Below are positions 16,914 to 24,305 of a stretch of 24,436 nt of DNA, in pieces. This DNA comes from Prevotellaceae bacterium (GTDB lineage Bacteria > Bacteroidota > Bacteroidia > Bacteroidales > Paludibacteraceae). Within the stretch, counting starts at the first letter, position 1, and every line of letters starts with the position of its first letter. The notes beneath the pieces were generated by a model, which had not been told where the DNA came from, did no database searches, and was given only the letters and a program-made list of their open reading frames with translations. Both the position numbers and the translations under genes were made by a program. The stretch lies in contig JAISXJ010000164.1 of NCBI GenBank assembly GCA_031270565.1, positions 1-24,436 on the forward strand, written 5' to 3'.

Positions 16914-17648
16914 ATGATTATGAAGAATGTTTTGGTAACAGGAGGCAGTCGCGGCATTGGTCGTGCGATTTCCGTACTGCTGGCGCGGAAAGGCTACCAT
17001 GTGATAGTAAATTACGTTTCAAACAGGGCGGCTGCCGACGAAACGCTGGCGCAGATTAACGCTGTTGGTGGCAGTGGCGAATTGCTGCGTTTCGACGTCT
17101 CTAACCTCGACGAAACAATAACTGCACTCGAAACTTGGCAAAACGCGCACAGCGATGAATATATTGAGGCGCTGGTCAATAATGCCGGCATCCGAAAGGA
17201 TAATCTGCTGCTCTGGATGGAAGCTGACGAATGGCGCAAAACGCTTGGCATCAGTCTGGATGGGTTTTATAATGTTACCCGTCCTCTGCTTAAGCCGATG
17301 CTGGTAAAAAGGTTTGGGCGTATTGTGAATATGGCGTCTCTGTCAGGGGTAAAGGGGTTGCCCGGACAGTGTAACTACTCCGCATCGAAAGGCGGACTGA
17401 TTGCCGCCACCAAGGCGCTGGCGCAGGAAGTTGCCCGCAAGGGTGTAACTGTCAATGCGATTGCGCCCGGATTTATCAAAACCGAAATGGTAGAAGGTCT
17501 TGACGTGGCGGAGTTGGCTAAACAGATTCCCGCAGGACGTTTTGGCGAAGCCGAAGAGGTGGCGGAGCTGGTTGCTTTTCTGGTATCGCCACAAGCCGCC
17601 TACATCACAGGTGAAGTAATTGCCATCAATGGCGGGCTATATACGTAG
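16914..17648 (+). CDS. 3-oxoacyl-ACP reductase-like short-chain dehydrogenase (FabG family)
   Basis: A classical SDR of 244 residues. The cofactor motif GGSRGIG is at 10-16, NNAG at 89-92, catalytic Ser142 (NMASLSG), Tyr155 and Lys159 (NYSASKGG). The C-terminal VSPQAAYITGEVIAINGGLYT is typical of FabG. ATG at 16920, two codons later, is an equally good start. It would reduce a 3-oxoacyl thioester with NADPH, as in fatty-acid or polyene chain building. It lies 30 bases after the FAD oxidoreductase and closes the thioesterase-exporter-oxidoreductase set, which is why I favour a secondary-lipid role over housekeeping fatty-acid synthesis. A short hairpin (TGATGC/GCATCA, 17650-17667) without a T-tail follows the stop. 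Confidence 0.9.
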   Translation: MIMKNVLVTGGSRGIGRAISVLLARKGYHVIVNYVSNRAAADETLAQINAVGGSGELLRFDVSNLDETITALETWQNAHSDEYIEALVNNAGIRKDNLLLWMEADEWRKTLGISLDGFYNVTRPLLKPMLVKRFGRIVNMASLSGVKGLPGQCNYSASKGGLIAATKALAQEVARKGVTVNAIAPGFIKTEMVEGLDVAELAKQIPAGRFGEAEEVAELVAFLVSPQAAYITGEVIAINGGLYT

Positions 17649-17706
17649 TTGATGCCGACGTGCATCAGTCATACTGCATTTGTAAAATGTAAAAGAGTAA
17701 ACGGTC

Positions 17707-18321
17707 ATGAAAATTATCTGTATAGGTTGGAATTATCCCTCGCACAACAGCGAGATGCAACGTGAAAATTTGCCCAAAACGCCAACAGTTTTTCTCAAAC
17801 CCGATTCGGCGTTGCGGCGAAACAATCAGCCTTTTTTTATTCCCGATTTTTCATCTGAAATAGATTACGAAACGGAATTAGTCATTCGTATTGAGCGTTT
17901 GGGGAAGAATATTGATGAAAAGTTTGCTCATCGCTACTATACGCATATAGGTTTGGGCATTGATTTTACCGCCCGCGACCTGCAACGGCAACTGAAAGCA
18001 AACGGCGCTCCTTGGGAACTGTCAAAAGCCTTTGACGGAGCGGCTGCCATAAGCGACTTCCTGCCGATTGACACCCTGAAAACGCCTGATAATATCCCGT
18101 TTAAACTCTTCAAAAACGGCATTGAGGTACAAAACGGCAGCTCGGCTGAGATGATTTTTAATTTTGACAGGATTGTGGCTTACGTCAGCCGTTTTTTTAC
18201 GCTAAAAACAGGCGACCTTATCTACACCGGCACACCGTCAGGTGTTGGAATGGTAGCCATTGGCGACAGGCTTGAAGGTTACATTGAAAACCAAAAGATG
18301 TTGACTGTCAATATCAGATAG
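17707..18321 (+). CDS. Fumarylacetoacetate hydrolase (FAH) family protein, YcgM/FAHD1-like
   Basis: A cytoplasmic enzyme of 204 residues with the FAH fold: metal-ligand acidic residues Glu55 and Glu57 in EIDYETELVIRI, Asp86 in GLGIDFTARDLQ, the KAFDGAA segment near 107-113, and DLIYTGTPSGVG near 164-175. This compact form resembles the acylpyruvase/oxaloacetate decarboxylase branch (YcgM, FAHD1) rather than true fumarylacetoacetase, which is about twice as long. It lies 58 bases after FabG on the same strand and might be co-transcribed, but nothing links its chemistry to the polyene-like cassette. The substrate is unknown. Confidence 0.9.
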   Translation: MKIICIGWNYPSHNSEMQRENLPKTPTVFLKPDSALRRNNQPFFIPDFSSEIDYETELVIRIERLGKNIDEKFAHRYYTHIGLGIDFTARDLQRQLKANGAPWELSKAFDGAAAISDFLPIDTLKTPDNIPFKLFKNGIEVQNGSSAEMIFNFDRIVAYVSRFFTLKTGDLIYTGTPSGVGMVAIGDRLEGYIENQKMLTVNIR

Positions 18322-18346
18322 GAAACAGTTTTTTGTGAATAACGAA

Positions 18347-18395
18347 TAGTTATTAGTTTTTAGTTATTAGAGTGTAGTTTTTAGTTAGTAGTGAG
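18347..18395 (+). repeat. Heptamer array (7 units beginning TAG)
   Basis: TAGTTAT, TAGTTTT, TAGTTAT, TAGAGTG, TAGTTTT, TAGTTAG and TAGTGAG follow one another without a gap. The same words form the arms at 12223-12285 and 12351-12415. Confidence 0.85.
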
Positions 18396-18396
18396 T

Positions 18397-18444
18397 TGTC
18401 CTGAAGGGACATTACTTTCATAACCGCAGGTCGCTGACCTGCGG
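18397..18444 (+). repeat. Composite two-hairpin element, copy near the TPR gene
   Basis: Hairpin 1 is TGTC-CTGAAGG-GACA (18397-18411), then the 12-nt linker TTACTTTCATAA (18412-18423), then hairpin 2, CCGCAGGTC-GCT-GACCTGCGG (18424-18444). Confidence 0.8.
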
Positions 18445-18654
18445 TAGGGAAATAAGCAGAGCGCACTGCCTGAAAAGGCAGGACTTTTTATCACTTGTCG
18501 CACCTTTCAGGTGCAGGTTCGCGAGGCGACTTTTTCCGCAAACTGCGCTATCGCTTGTATGCGGTTCAAGTCCTGCCTTTCAGGCAGTGACACTGAAAAC
18601 TGAAAACTCTTTTCATAGCGCCTCAAAAAAAGAATTAACCTTTTAGAAAGTCAA

Positions 18655-18685
18655 TTTGAAATATTGGAAAAAACCATTACCTTTG
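18655..18685 (+). promoter_or_regulatory. Bacteroidota promoter of the TPR-ribH unit
   Basis: TTTG at 18655-18658, exactly 19 bases, then TACCTTTG at 18678-18685: a full match to TTTG-N19-TAnnTTTG. Transcription would begin near 18692. This decides the start of the next gene, because ATG codons before about 18692 would not be in the message. Confidence 0.8.
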
Positions 18686-18753
18686 CGGCTCACAAAATGT
18701 CGGCAATGTGTCGGCAAAAGACAGAAAGATTCACAAACGACAACCTAACAGTT

Positions 18754-19455
18754 ATGTCAAAAAAACAGAACAAACCTCTCAATCCCAAAGCCAATACGCG
18801 CGACTTGGGCGAAGCGCTGTCCTCTTCGGAACGTTTTCTTGAAAAACATCAAAAACCTATTCTTTACAGTTTAAGCGCTGTCATATTGATAGTGTTAGCG
18901 GTGATGTTGACGCGCAACTATTACATTGTTCCCAAACAGAATGAAGCGCAAGACAAAATGGTTGTATGCGTTCAATATTTTGAGCGGGATTCGTTCAACC
19001 TCGCTCTGAATGGCGACGGCATCAACGACGGTCTGCTTGATATTATTGACGGTTACAGTATTACCCGCGCAGCAGATTTGGCAGCGCTGTATGCCGGCGC
19101 CTGTTATTATCATCTCGGTCAATACGAAGAAGCATTGGACTGCCTGCAGAAATTCAATAGAAAATCGGTTAACATTACACCTGCATCCATTGGCTTGACG
19201 GGCGATTGTTACGTGGAATTGAACGACTATGTTGCAGCTGCCAAAGCCTTTGAAAAAGCCGCAAAGTACGATAACGACCTGACTGCGCCATTCTATCTGA
19301 AAAAAGCCGGCATTATCTACGAGGAGTTAAACGACTATTCCAAAGCCGAAACGGTTTATCAAAAAATCAAGGATAACTACCCTCAAAGCCAGCAGGCAGC
19401 GGACGTTGAGAAATACATTGAACGCGCCAAAGTTCTTCAACAGAGGACAAAATAA
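18754..19455 (+). CDS. Membrane-anchored tetratricopeptide repeat protein
   Basis: A 233-residue protein from MSKKQNKPLN. The frame is open back to 18664, but that extension overlaps the promoter and is rejected. A lysine-rich N-terminal segment is followed by one membrane helix (PILYSLSAVILIVLAVML, about 39-56), so the bulk should lie on the periplasmic side. Behind it come TPR-like helical pairs, for example AALYAGACYYHLGQYEEALDC, GLTGDCYVELNDYVAAAKAF and KKAGIIYEELNDYSKAETVY. The layout resembles the YfgM-like group. It is probably a scaffold for protein partners; no partner can be named. It is nine bases upstream of ribH and likely co-transcribed with it. Confidence 0.85.
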   Translation: MSKKQNKPLNPKANTRDLGEALSSSERFLEKHQKPILYSLSAVILIVLAVMLTRNYYIVPKQNEAQDKMVVCVQYFERDSFNLALNGDGINDGLLDIIDGYSITRAADLAALYAGACYYHLGQYEEALDCLQKFNRKSVNITPASIGLTGDCYVELNDYVAAAKAFEKAAKYDNDLTAPFYLKKAGIIYEELNDYSKAETVYQKIKDNYPQSQQAADVEKYIERAKVLQQRTK

Positions 19456-19464
19456 ACGCTCCCT

Positions 19465-19959
19465 ATGGCAACTTCCTACCACAATCTTTCGGATTACAAT
19501 CCCAACACAATGCCCCCGAAAGAGTGGCTTCACAATCAGCGGTACGCTATTGTGGTTGCCGACTGGAACAGAGAAATAACATTCTCTCTCTGTGAGGGTG
19601 CGCGGCATACGCTGGAGCAGCATGGCGTGCAACCGGAAAACATTATCCTGATGCATGTGCCGGGCGCCTTTGAGTTGTCATACGCTGCGGCGCGCCTGCA
19701 AAAAGAGGAGGATGTACAGGCAGTCATTGCCATCGGTTGTGTTGTGCGCGGCGATACGCCGCATTTCGATTATATCTGTCAGGGCGTTACATCCGGACTG
19801 ACACAACTGAACTGCACGGGTATTCTACCCGTGATTTTCGGCGTACTGACAACCGATACCATGCAGCAAGCGCTCGACCGTGCGGGAGGAATGCTTGGCA
19901 ACAAAGGCGTGGAGGCTGCCGTTACGGCGATAAAGATGGCAAATCTTCGCAGCTATTGA
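19465..19959 (+). CDS. ribH: 6,7-dimethyl-8-ribityllumazine synthase
   Basis: This condenses the ribityl-amino-pyrimidine intermediate with 3,4-dihydroxy-2-butanone 4-phosphate to give the direct precursor of riboflavin. The protein has 164 residues, normal for the family. Substrate-site motifs are all present: VADWN at 31-35, PGAFEL at 66-71, GCVVRGDTPHFDYIC at 91-105 with catalytic His100, PVIFGVLTTDTMQQALDRAGG near 125-145 and GNKGVEAA near 148-155. The N-terminus carries about 25 residues before the fold, which is common in Bacteroidota. No other rib gene is in the window, and no FMN-riboswitch-like structure was noticed upstream. It shares the promoter at 18655 with the TPR gene. Confidence 0.96.
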   Translation: MATSYHNLSDYNPNTMPPKEWLHNQRYAIVVADWNREITFSLCEGARHTLEQHGVQPENIILMHVPGAFELSYAAARLQKEEDVQAVIAIGCVVRGDTPHFDYICQGVTSGLTQLNCTGILPVIFGVLTTDTMQQALDRAGGMLGNKGVEAAVTAIKMANLRSY

Positions 19960-19974
19960 CAGATTGCAGATGAA

Positions 19975-20000
19975 CGGTTTTGCACAATTGTGGCAAACCG
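19975..20000. other. Interrupted palindrome after ribH
   Basis: CGGTTT (19975-19980) pairs with AAACCG (19995-20000) around a perfect central CACAATTGTG (19983-19992), with only two mismatched base pairs in 26 bases. It has no T-tail, so it is a weak terminator candidate. Its symmetry also suits a dimeric regulator upstream of the glycosyltransferase genes. Its function is unknown. Confidence 0.5.
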
Positions 20001-20045
20001 GATTCGCAATCTTCCTATCAAACAGGTTAATAATTCCAAACGCTT

Positions 20046-21167
20046 ATGATTGTCGCTTTCGATGCCAAACGCGCTTTTCATAACCACAGAGGGCTGGGCG
20101 CTTATAGTCGTCAGGTGCTGCAATTGATGAGCCGTTATGCTCCCGAATCAATGCAATTCATCCTGTTTGACCCTCATCCGGCAGATGCCATTCCCCTCTC
20201 ATTAACCGAACGCTTCTCGGTGGAAGCGCCCGAAAGTCCGCTCGACAAACTTTTCCCGTCCCTGTGGCGCAGTGTGCGTTGTGTCAAGCAGATTGCCGGA
20301 TGCGGCGCTGCAATATATCACGGATTAAGTCAGGAACTGCCGCAAGGCATTGAACGCCTGCCGGTCAAAAAAGTGGTTACAATGCACGACGCTATTTTTA
20401 TCCGCTACCCCGAACTGTATGACAGACTTTATCGCCGCATCTTTATTCGTAAAAATCAGTATAGTTGTCGCGTTGCAGACAGAATAATTGCCGTCAGTGA
20501 GCAAACCAAACGCGATTTTATAGAGTTCTTTGACGCAGACCCTGCCGGAATAGACGTCGTGTATCAAGGTTGCGACAATCGTTTCAGGCATACGATTGAG
20601 GCATCGACGCTCGACGAGGTGCGACGCAAATACCGTTTGCCGACAGACTTTCTGCTCACAGTAGGCGCTATCGAACGACGTAAAAACCTCGAAATAACGC
20701 TGCATGCCATGCATCAGGGCGGTATAGACGCGCCTCTGGTGGTGGTCGGCAATCCAACCGATTATCTCCACTCGCTGAAAAATCTTATCAACACACTGGG
20801 GCTGCATGGTCGGGTCATCTTTTTGCATCACGTGCCGACAGATGATTTACCTGCTATTTATCGTATGGCGTCAGTGATGGTCTATCCCTCTCTGTTCGAG
20901 GGGTTCGGCATCCCCATTCTTGAAGCGCTGTGTTCGGGTGTGCCTGTTGTTACCTCCGATGGCAGCTGTTTTCGGGAGACAGGAGGTAAGTCATCAATCT
21001 ATGTGTCGCCAACTGACGCGGAGGCTATGAACCACGCCCTCAAACGCACACTGTCCGACAGCACACTGCGGGAAACCATGATTGCCGACGGACGGTTACA
21101 CGCCGAAACATTCAACGATGAAACCATTGCCAAAGCATTGTTAAACGTTTATACCCATTTAAGATGA
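20046..21167 (+). CDS. Glycosyltransferase, GT4-like (GT-B fold)
   Basis: A 373-residue retaining-type glycosyltransferase. The N-terminal Rossmann half begins MIVAFDAKRAFHNHRGLGAYSR, with the glycine-rich acceptor loop, and contains VVTMHDAIFIRYPE near 110-125. The donor-binding half begins around FLLTVGAIERRKNLEI near 200-215 and carries the signature SLFEGFGIPILEALCSGVPVVTSD near 280-303, where the first glutamate and the later E bind the nucleotide-sugar. No membrane segment is seen, so it should act at the cytoplasmic face of the inner membrane. Sugar and acceptor are unknown. Its last codons overlap the next gene as ATGA (21164-21167). Together with the next two genes it suggests envelope polysaccharide or lipopolysaccharide assembly. 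Confidence 0.92.
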   Translation: MIVAFDAKRAFHNHRGLGAYSRQVLQLMSRYAPESMQFILFDPHPADAIPLSLTERFSVEAPESPLDKLFPSLWRSVRCVKQIAGCGAAIYHGLSQELPQGIERLPVKKVVTMHDAIFIRYPELYDRLYRRIFIRKNQYSCRVADRIIAVSEQTKRDFIEFFDADPAGIDVVYQGCDNRFRHTIEASTLDEVRRKYRLPTDFLLTVGAIERRKNLEITLHAMHQGGIDAPLVVVGNPTDYLHSLKNLINTLGLHGRVIFLHHVPTDDLPAIYRMASVMVYPSLFEGFGIPILEALCSGVPVVTSDGSCFRETGGKSSIYVSPTDAEAMNHALKRTLSDSTLRETMIADGRLHAETFNDETIAKALLNVYTHLR

Positions 21168-22231
21168 AGAAACAAAGAATATTGATAGACCTCTCTATCT
21201 TGAAGAATATCCATCGCGGGCTGGGGCAGGTGGCGTTGAATTACGGACGTTATTTTGCACAGCATTATACCGGTTCGGAAGCGTATGAACTCTATCTGCT
21301 GTTGCCCTCAAAGATGAAAGGCACGTTTGGAAATCAGGTGCGTTATATAGGTATCAACTGGTTTAACAGACTTATGCTTTGCCATATTCCGCGTATGGAT
21401 GTCTGGCATGCCATACATCAACAGAGTTATTTCCGCAGCATCTATCCCTCAACAAAATATCTGCTGACCATTCACGACCTGAACTTTATTTACGAAAAAA
21501 CCCCAAAGAAAGTCGCACGGTACATGCGGCGATTGCAGAAGAAAATCAACCGTGCCGATAAAATCACCTGTATCTCGGAATTTGTTAAACAGGATATTGA
21601 AAAGCACATGCAACTGCACGGTAAAACCGTTGAGGTCATCTATAACGGCGTAGAGCGATTAGATGCAGCACAGGAGATGCGCCCCGATTTTGTGAAAGAC
21701 ACAACGCCGTTTTTCTTTACCATTGGGCAAGTTAGGAAGAAAAAGAACTTCCACGTACTTCTGCCGCTGATGCGCTATTATCCCGACAGGCAACTTTATA
21801 TCGCCGGACAGAAAAACACGGCATACGCCGATTACATCAACCACTCTATAAACGATATGCAACTGCCCAACGTTCATCTGGTCGGAGAGGTTACGAACGC
21901 AGAACGCATCTGGCTCTACAACCATTGTGAAGCCTTTCTGTTTCCCTCACTCTTTGAGGGATTCGGGCTGCCGGTGGTGGAAGCCATGCTGTTTGGAAAG
22001 GCTGTCTTTTCATCCAAAGAGACCTCTTTAACGGAAATCGGAAGCGACAGAGCTTTCTTCTGGAACGATTTTAATCCGGAAAATATGCGCGATACCATTA
22101 ACCGACACCTTCCCGCTTTCCTGCAAGACACAACGGAAGCTCAAAAAAACAGAGCATACGCCCGCTCTTTCTCCTACGAAAAACATCTGACGCGATACCT
22201 CGAACTGTATCAAACATTATTACACCGTTAA
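21164..22231 (+). CDS. Glycosyltransferase, GT4-like (GT-B fold), second of the pair
   Basis: A 355-residue GT4-type enzyme with the same plan as the preceding gene but clearly diverged. It begins MKKQRILIDLSILKNIHRGLGQVALNYGR, has YLLTIHDLNFIYEKTPKKV near 100-118, FFFTIGQVRKKKNFHVLLPL near 184-203 and the donor-site signature FPSLFEGFGLPVVEAMLFGKAVFSS near 260-285. The four-base overlap with the upstream gene suggests coupled translation, and the next gene starts four bases after its stop. The two enzymes probably add successive sugars to one glycan; this is inferred from the arrangement. Confidence 0.92.
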   Translation: MKKQRILIDLSILKNIHRGLGQVALNYGRYFAQHYTGSEAYELYLLLPSKMKGTFGNQVRYIGINWFNRLMLCHIPRMDVWHAIHQQSYFRSIYPSTKYLLTIHDLNFIYEKTPKKVARYMRRLQKKINRADKITCISEFVKQDIEKHMQLHGKTVEVIYNGVERLDAAQEMRPDFVKDTTPFFFTIGQVRKKKNFHVLLPLMRYYPDRQLYIAGQKNTAYADYINHSINDMQLPNVHLVGEVTNAERIWLYNHCEAFLFPSLFEGFGLPVVEAMLFGKAVFSSKETSLTEIGSDRAFFWNDFNPENMRDTINRHLPAFLQDTTEAQKNRAYARSFSYEKHLTRYLELYQTLLHR

Positions 22232-22234
22232 AAC

Positions 22235-23671
22235 ATGATGACAAAAAACATTCCCCCGTCAAGCTACATCTTTCCGGCAATATTATGTCTCGTCGTAATT
22301 GTTTTCGCGCAAACAGCGCCGGATGCCCTTTGCAGATGGCTGTTTCAGGCGGCGGATGCTTACCCCGTCATGCACACTGTTTTGCTGGTACTGTTTATCT
22401 GTCTGCCGTTGCTGTGGCTTGTTTTCTCCAAAGAGTGGAAAAGCGCCGACATCCCGACAAGGGTGCTGCTGGTCGGCACGGCAATCTATCTGGTCAGTAC
22501 GGCTTATGACATACTGTACAGTCGCAACGGCACTATTCTTTTTCTCTGTTGCGTCGGAATATTTTTTCTGTACAAAAGAAAGGTTTATAAGCCCACCCTG
22601 TTAATATATCTCTTTATTGCCTATTTCGTGCTACACGCTGTCAGTCTGTTATGGGCGGATGACGTGCCGTTCGGACTGAATATTCTGACACGTTATCTTC
22701 CCATCCTGACCTCGGTGGCGTTCTGTTTCTTTCGTTTGGAGAGGGAACATATCAGGCGTATGATGCTGGTATTTTTTCGGGCAATGGAGCTGTTTATCTT
22801 TATATCGCTCCTGTTTTGGGTGTGTGCAAACGTGGTGTTGGAATTTAATTTGACCGACTGGTTTGTCTTTAAGAAAACAACATTAAACGGTGCAGTCAGT
22901 TACGCGACAATTTATACATGGACAAACTATTTACACCCTACATTCAATGCGTTCAGCTGTATGATTGCGGTAGGATTCGGCTTTTTTCTCTTTGGCGACA
23001 GAAAATCGAACATCACCGTTACGTGGCTTGACCTTCTGCTAATCGCCTTTGGAGCATTGTTGCTTGCGCTTGTAACGCAAAGCCGGACGGGATTTGTGCA
23101 GATTATCGCGGTGTGTCTGTCGGGGAGTGTCTGGCTGCTGAGGAAACACCGCAACATCCAAATTGCTGCAACCATTGTGCTGTTCATTGGCGCTGTTGCA
23201 TCCGGTATTCTGCTGCACGACAAGATAGCGCTTTTTCTTAACGACCATACACGCGAGCAGTTGCACGTTACGGCGCTGCATGCCATTCAGGAACGTCCTT
23301 TGCTTGGAACGGGCATTGGCGGGATGTACGCCGTGCTGGAATCTGACGCGATTGCCGGCGAGCTGGGGTACGAACACGCGCTGAAAAAAGGACTGGGCAA
23401 CCCGCATCATCAATTCATCGGCGACTGGATGCAGACAGGCATTGCAGGATTTCTGCTGATTGTCTGGCTGACGCTCCTTCTCTTTTGGGAGGCAATCAAA
23501 CGCAAAAACTTTCCACTCTTTATCTTTCTGATTGCCTTGTTCCCTCTTATGCAAATAGAAATGCCGTTCAACGTATTAAAAAGCACGCTTCTTGTGATAC
23601 CGTTTATCCATCTGCTTGTGCAGTTCGGTATGGATGATACGACGTCGATTGGGCTGCGAAAAAAGAGATAA
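22235..23671 (+). CDS. O-antigen ligase/polymerase-type membrane protein (WaaL/Wzy family)
   Basis: A 478-residue integral inner-membrane protein with around a dozen hydrophobic segments spread over its length (for example FPAILCLVVIVFA near 13, TVLLVLFICLPLLWLVF near 48, LLLIAFGALLLALV near 268). The Wzy_C/WaaL signature region is present: TQSRTGFVQ near 283-291, a loop with HAIQERPLLGTGIGGMY near 349-365, then NPHHQFIGDWMQTGIAGFLLIVW near 388-410, with histidines typical of the large periplasmic loop. WaaL joins O-antigen to lipid A core and Wzy polymerises repeat units; the sequence does not tell which. An ATG three bases after the first is also possible. Four bases separate it from the upstream glycosyltransferase, so it belongs to the same operon. 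Confidence 0.88.
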   Translation: MMTKNIPPSSYIFPAILCLVVIVFAQTAPDALCRWLFQAADAYPVMHTVLLVLFICLPLLWLVFSKEWKSADIPTRVLLVGTAIYLVSTAYDILYSRNGTILFLCCVGIFFLYKRKVYKPTLLIYLFIAYFVLHAVSLLWADDVPFGLNILTRYLPILTSVAFCFFRLEREHIRRMMLVFFRAMELFIFISLLFWVCANVVLEFNLTDWFVFKKTTLNGAVSYATIYTWTNYLHPTFNAFSCMIAVGFGFFLFGDRKSNITVTWLDLLLIAFGALLLALVTQSRTGFVQIIAVCLSGSVWLLRKHRNIQIAATIVLFIGAVASGILLHDKIALFLNDHTREQLHVTALHAIQERPLLGTGIGGMYAVLESDAIAGELGYEHALKKGLGNPHHQFIGDWMQTGIAGFLLIVWLTLLLFWEAIKRKNFPLFIFLIALFPLMQIEMPFNVLKSTLLVIPFIHLLVQFGMDDTTSIGLRKKR

Positions 23672-23675
23672 CATT

Positions 23676-24209
23676 ATGCGTAAACTGAAGACGGAAGAGA
23701 TAAAGCGTATTTCGCCGCAGGAGTTTGTCCGCGCCAAAAAGACGCCGTTAGTGGTTGTGTTGGATAATGTGCGCAGCCTGCATAACATTGGGTCGGTGTT
23801 TCGCACGTCGGATGCCTATCGGGTAGAAGAGGTGATTTTGTGCGGCATTACGGCGGCGCCGCCGCATCCTGACATTCACAAATCGGCGCTGGGCGCTGAG
23901 TTTACCGTTACGTGGCATTATGTTGCCCGAACGGAGCAAGCTGTTGACGCTCTGAAAGAACGAGGATACACCGTTCTGGCGGCAGAACAGACGGATGGCA
24001 GTACTCTGATTACGGATTTTCGGGCGACACCCGACTGTAAATATGCCATTGTGGTCGGCAATGAGGTGAAAGGCGTACAGCAGAGTGTTATCGACCGGTG
24101 TGACGGCTGTCTGGAGTTGCCGCAGTTCGGCGTCAAACATTCGCTCAATGTGAGCGTTGCCACCGGCATCCTTATCTGGGAACTGTTTAAAGCGGTCAAC
24201 AGTGAATAA
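23676..24209 (+). CDS. SPOUT-family RNA 2'-O-methyltransferase (TrmH/SpoU-like)
   Basis: A 177-residue RNA ribose methyltransferase using S-adenosylmethionine, with a deep trefoil knot. All three SpoU motifs are seen: motif 1 NVRSLHNIGSVFRTSD (31-46, catalytic Arg43), motif 2 IVVGNEVKGV (125-134) and motif 3 LPQFGVKHSLNVSVATGI (148-165). The frame extends back to 23616 within the ligase gene, but ATG 23676, four bases after the ligase stop, gives the usual short N-terminus (MRKLKTEEIKRISPQEF). The target may be a tRNA or rRNA ribose; TrmH, TrmL and RlmB cannot be separated by eye. It is the last gene of the rightward run. Its final codons (AGTGAATAA) form the first unit of a heptamer array. 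Confidence 0.92.
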   Translation: MRKLKTEEIKRISPQEFVRAKKTPLVVVLDNVRSLHNIGSVFRTSDAYRVEEVILCGITAAPPHPDIHKSALGAEFTVTWHYVARTEQAVDALKERGYTVLAAEQTDGSTLITDFRATPDCKYAIVVGNEVKGVQQSVIDRCDGCLELPQFGVKHSLNVSVATGILIWELFKAVNSE

Positions 24210-24305
24210 TGAATAATGAATAGTGAATAGTGAATAATTGAGAATTGAGAATTGAGAATTGAGAATTGAGAATTGAGAATTGAGAATAGTGAATAGTGAA
24301 TAATG
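24201..24305 (+). repeat. Heptamer array of 15 in-register units
   Basis: From 24201 the sequence divides without a gap into AGTGAAT, AATGAAT, AATGAAT, AGTGAAT, AGTGAAT, seven perfect AATTGAG units (24236-24284), then AATAGTG, AATAGTG and AATAATG. The array starts inside the last codons of the RNA methyltransferase. Confidence 0.92.

Larger units (their letters stand above)
18322..18653. repeat. Repeat-rich intergenic region between the FAH gene and the TPR gene
   Basis: No gene is seen. In order: seven in-register heptamers starting TAG (18347-18395); the composite two-hairpin element (18397-18444); a CTGC-CTGAAAAG-GCAG hairpin (18466-18481); a GCAC-CTTTCAG-GTGC hairpin (18500-18514) nested inside GTCGC/GCGAC (18497-18530); a CCGCA/TGCGG stem (18536-18564); a CTGC-CTTTCAG-GCAG hairpin (18573-18587); and a block ATAGCGCCTCAAAAAA (18615-18630) shared with the glnN upstream region. 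The promoter of the TPR gene begins immediately after. Confidence 0.8.

Noticed and set aside
18304..18334. Possible terminator after the FAH gene (ACTGT/ACAGT before a T-run)
   Set aside because: The stem is about five base pairs with a loop of about 17 bases, too weak to call despite the six T that follow.
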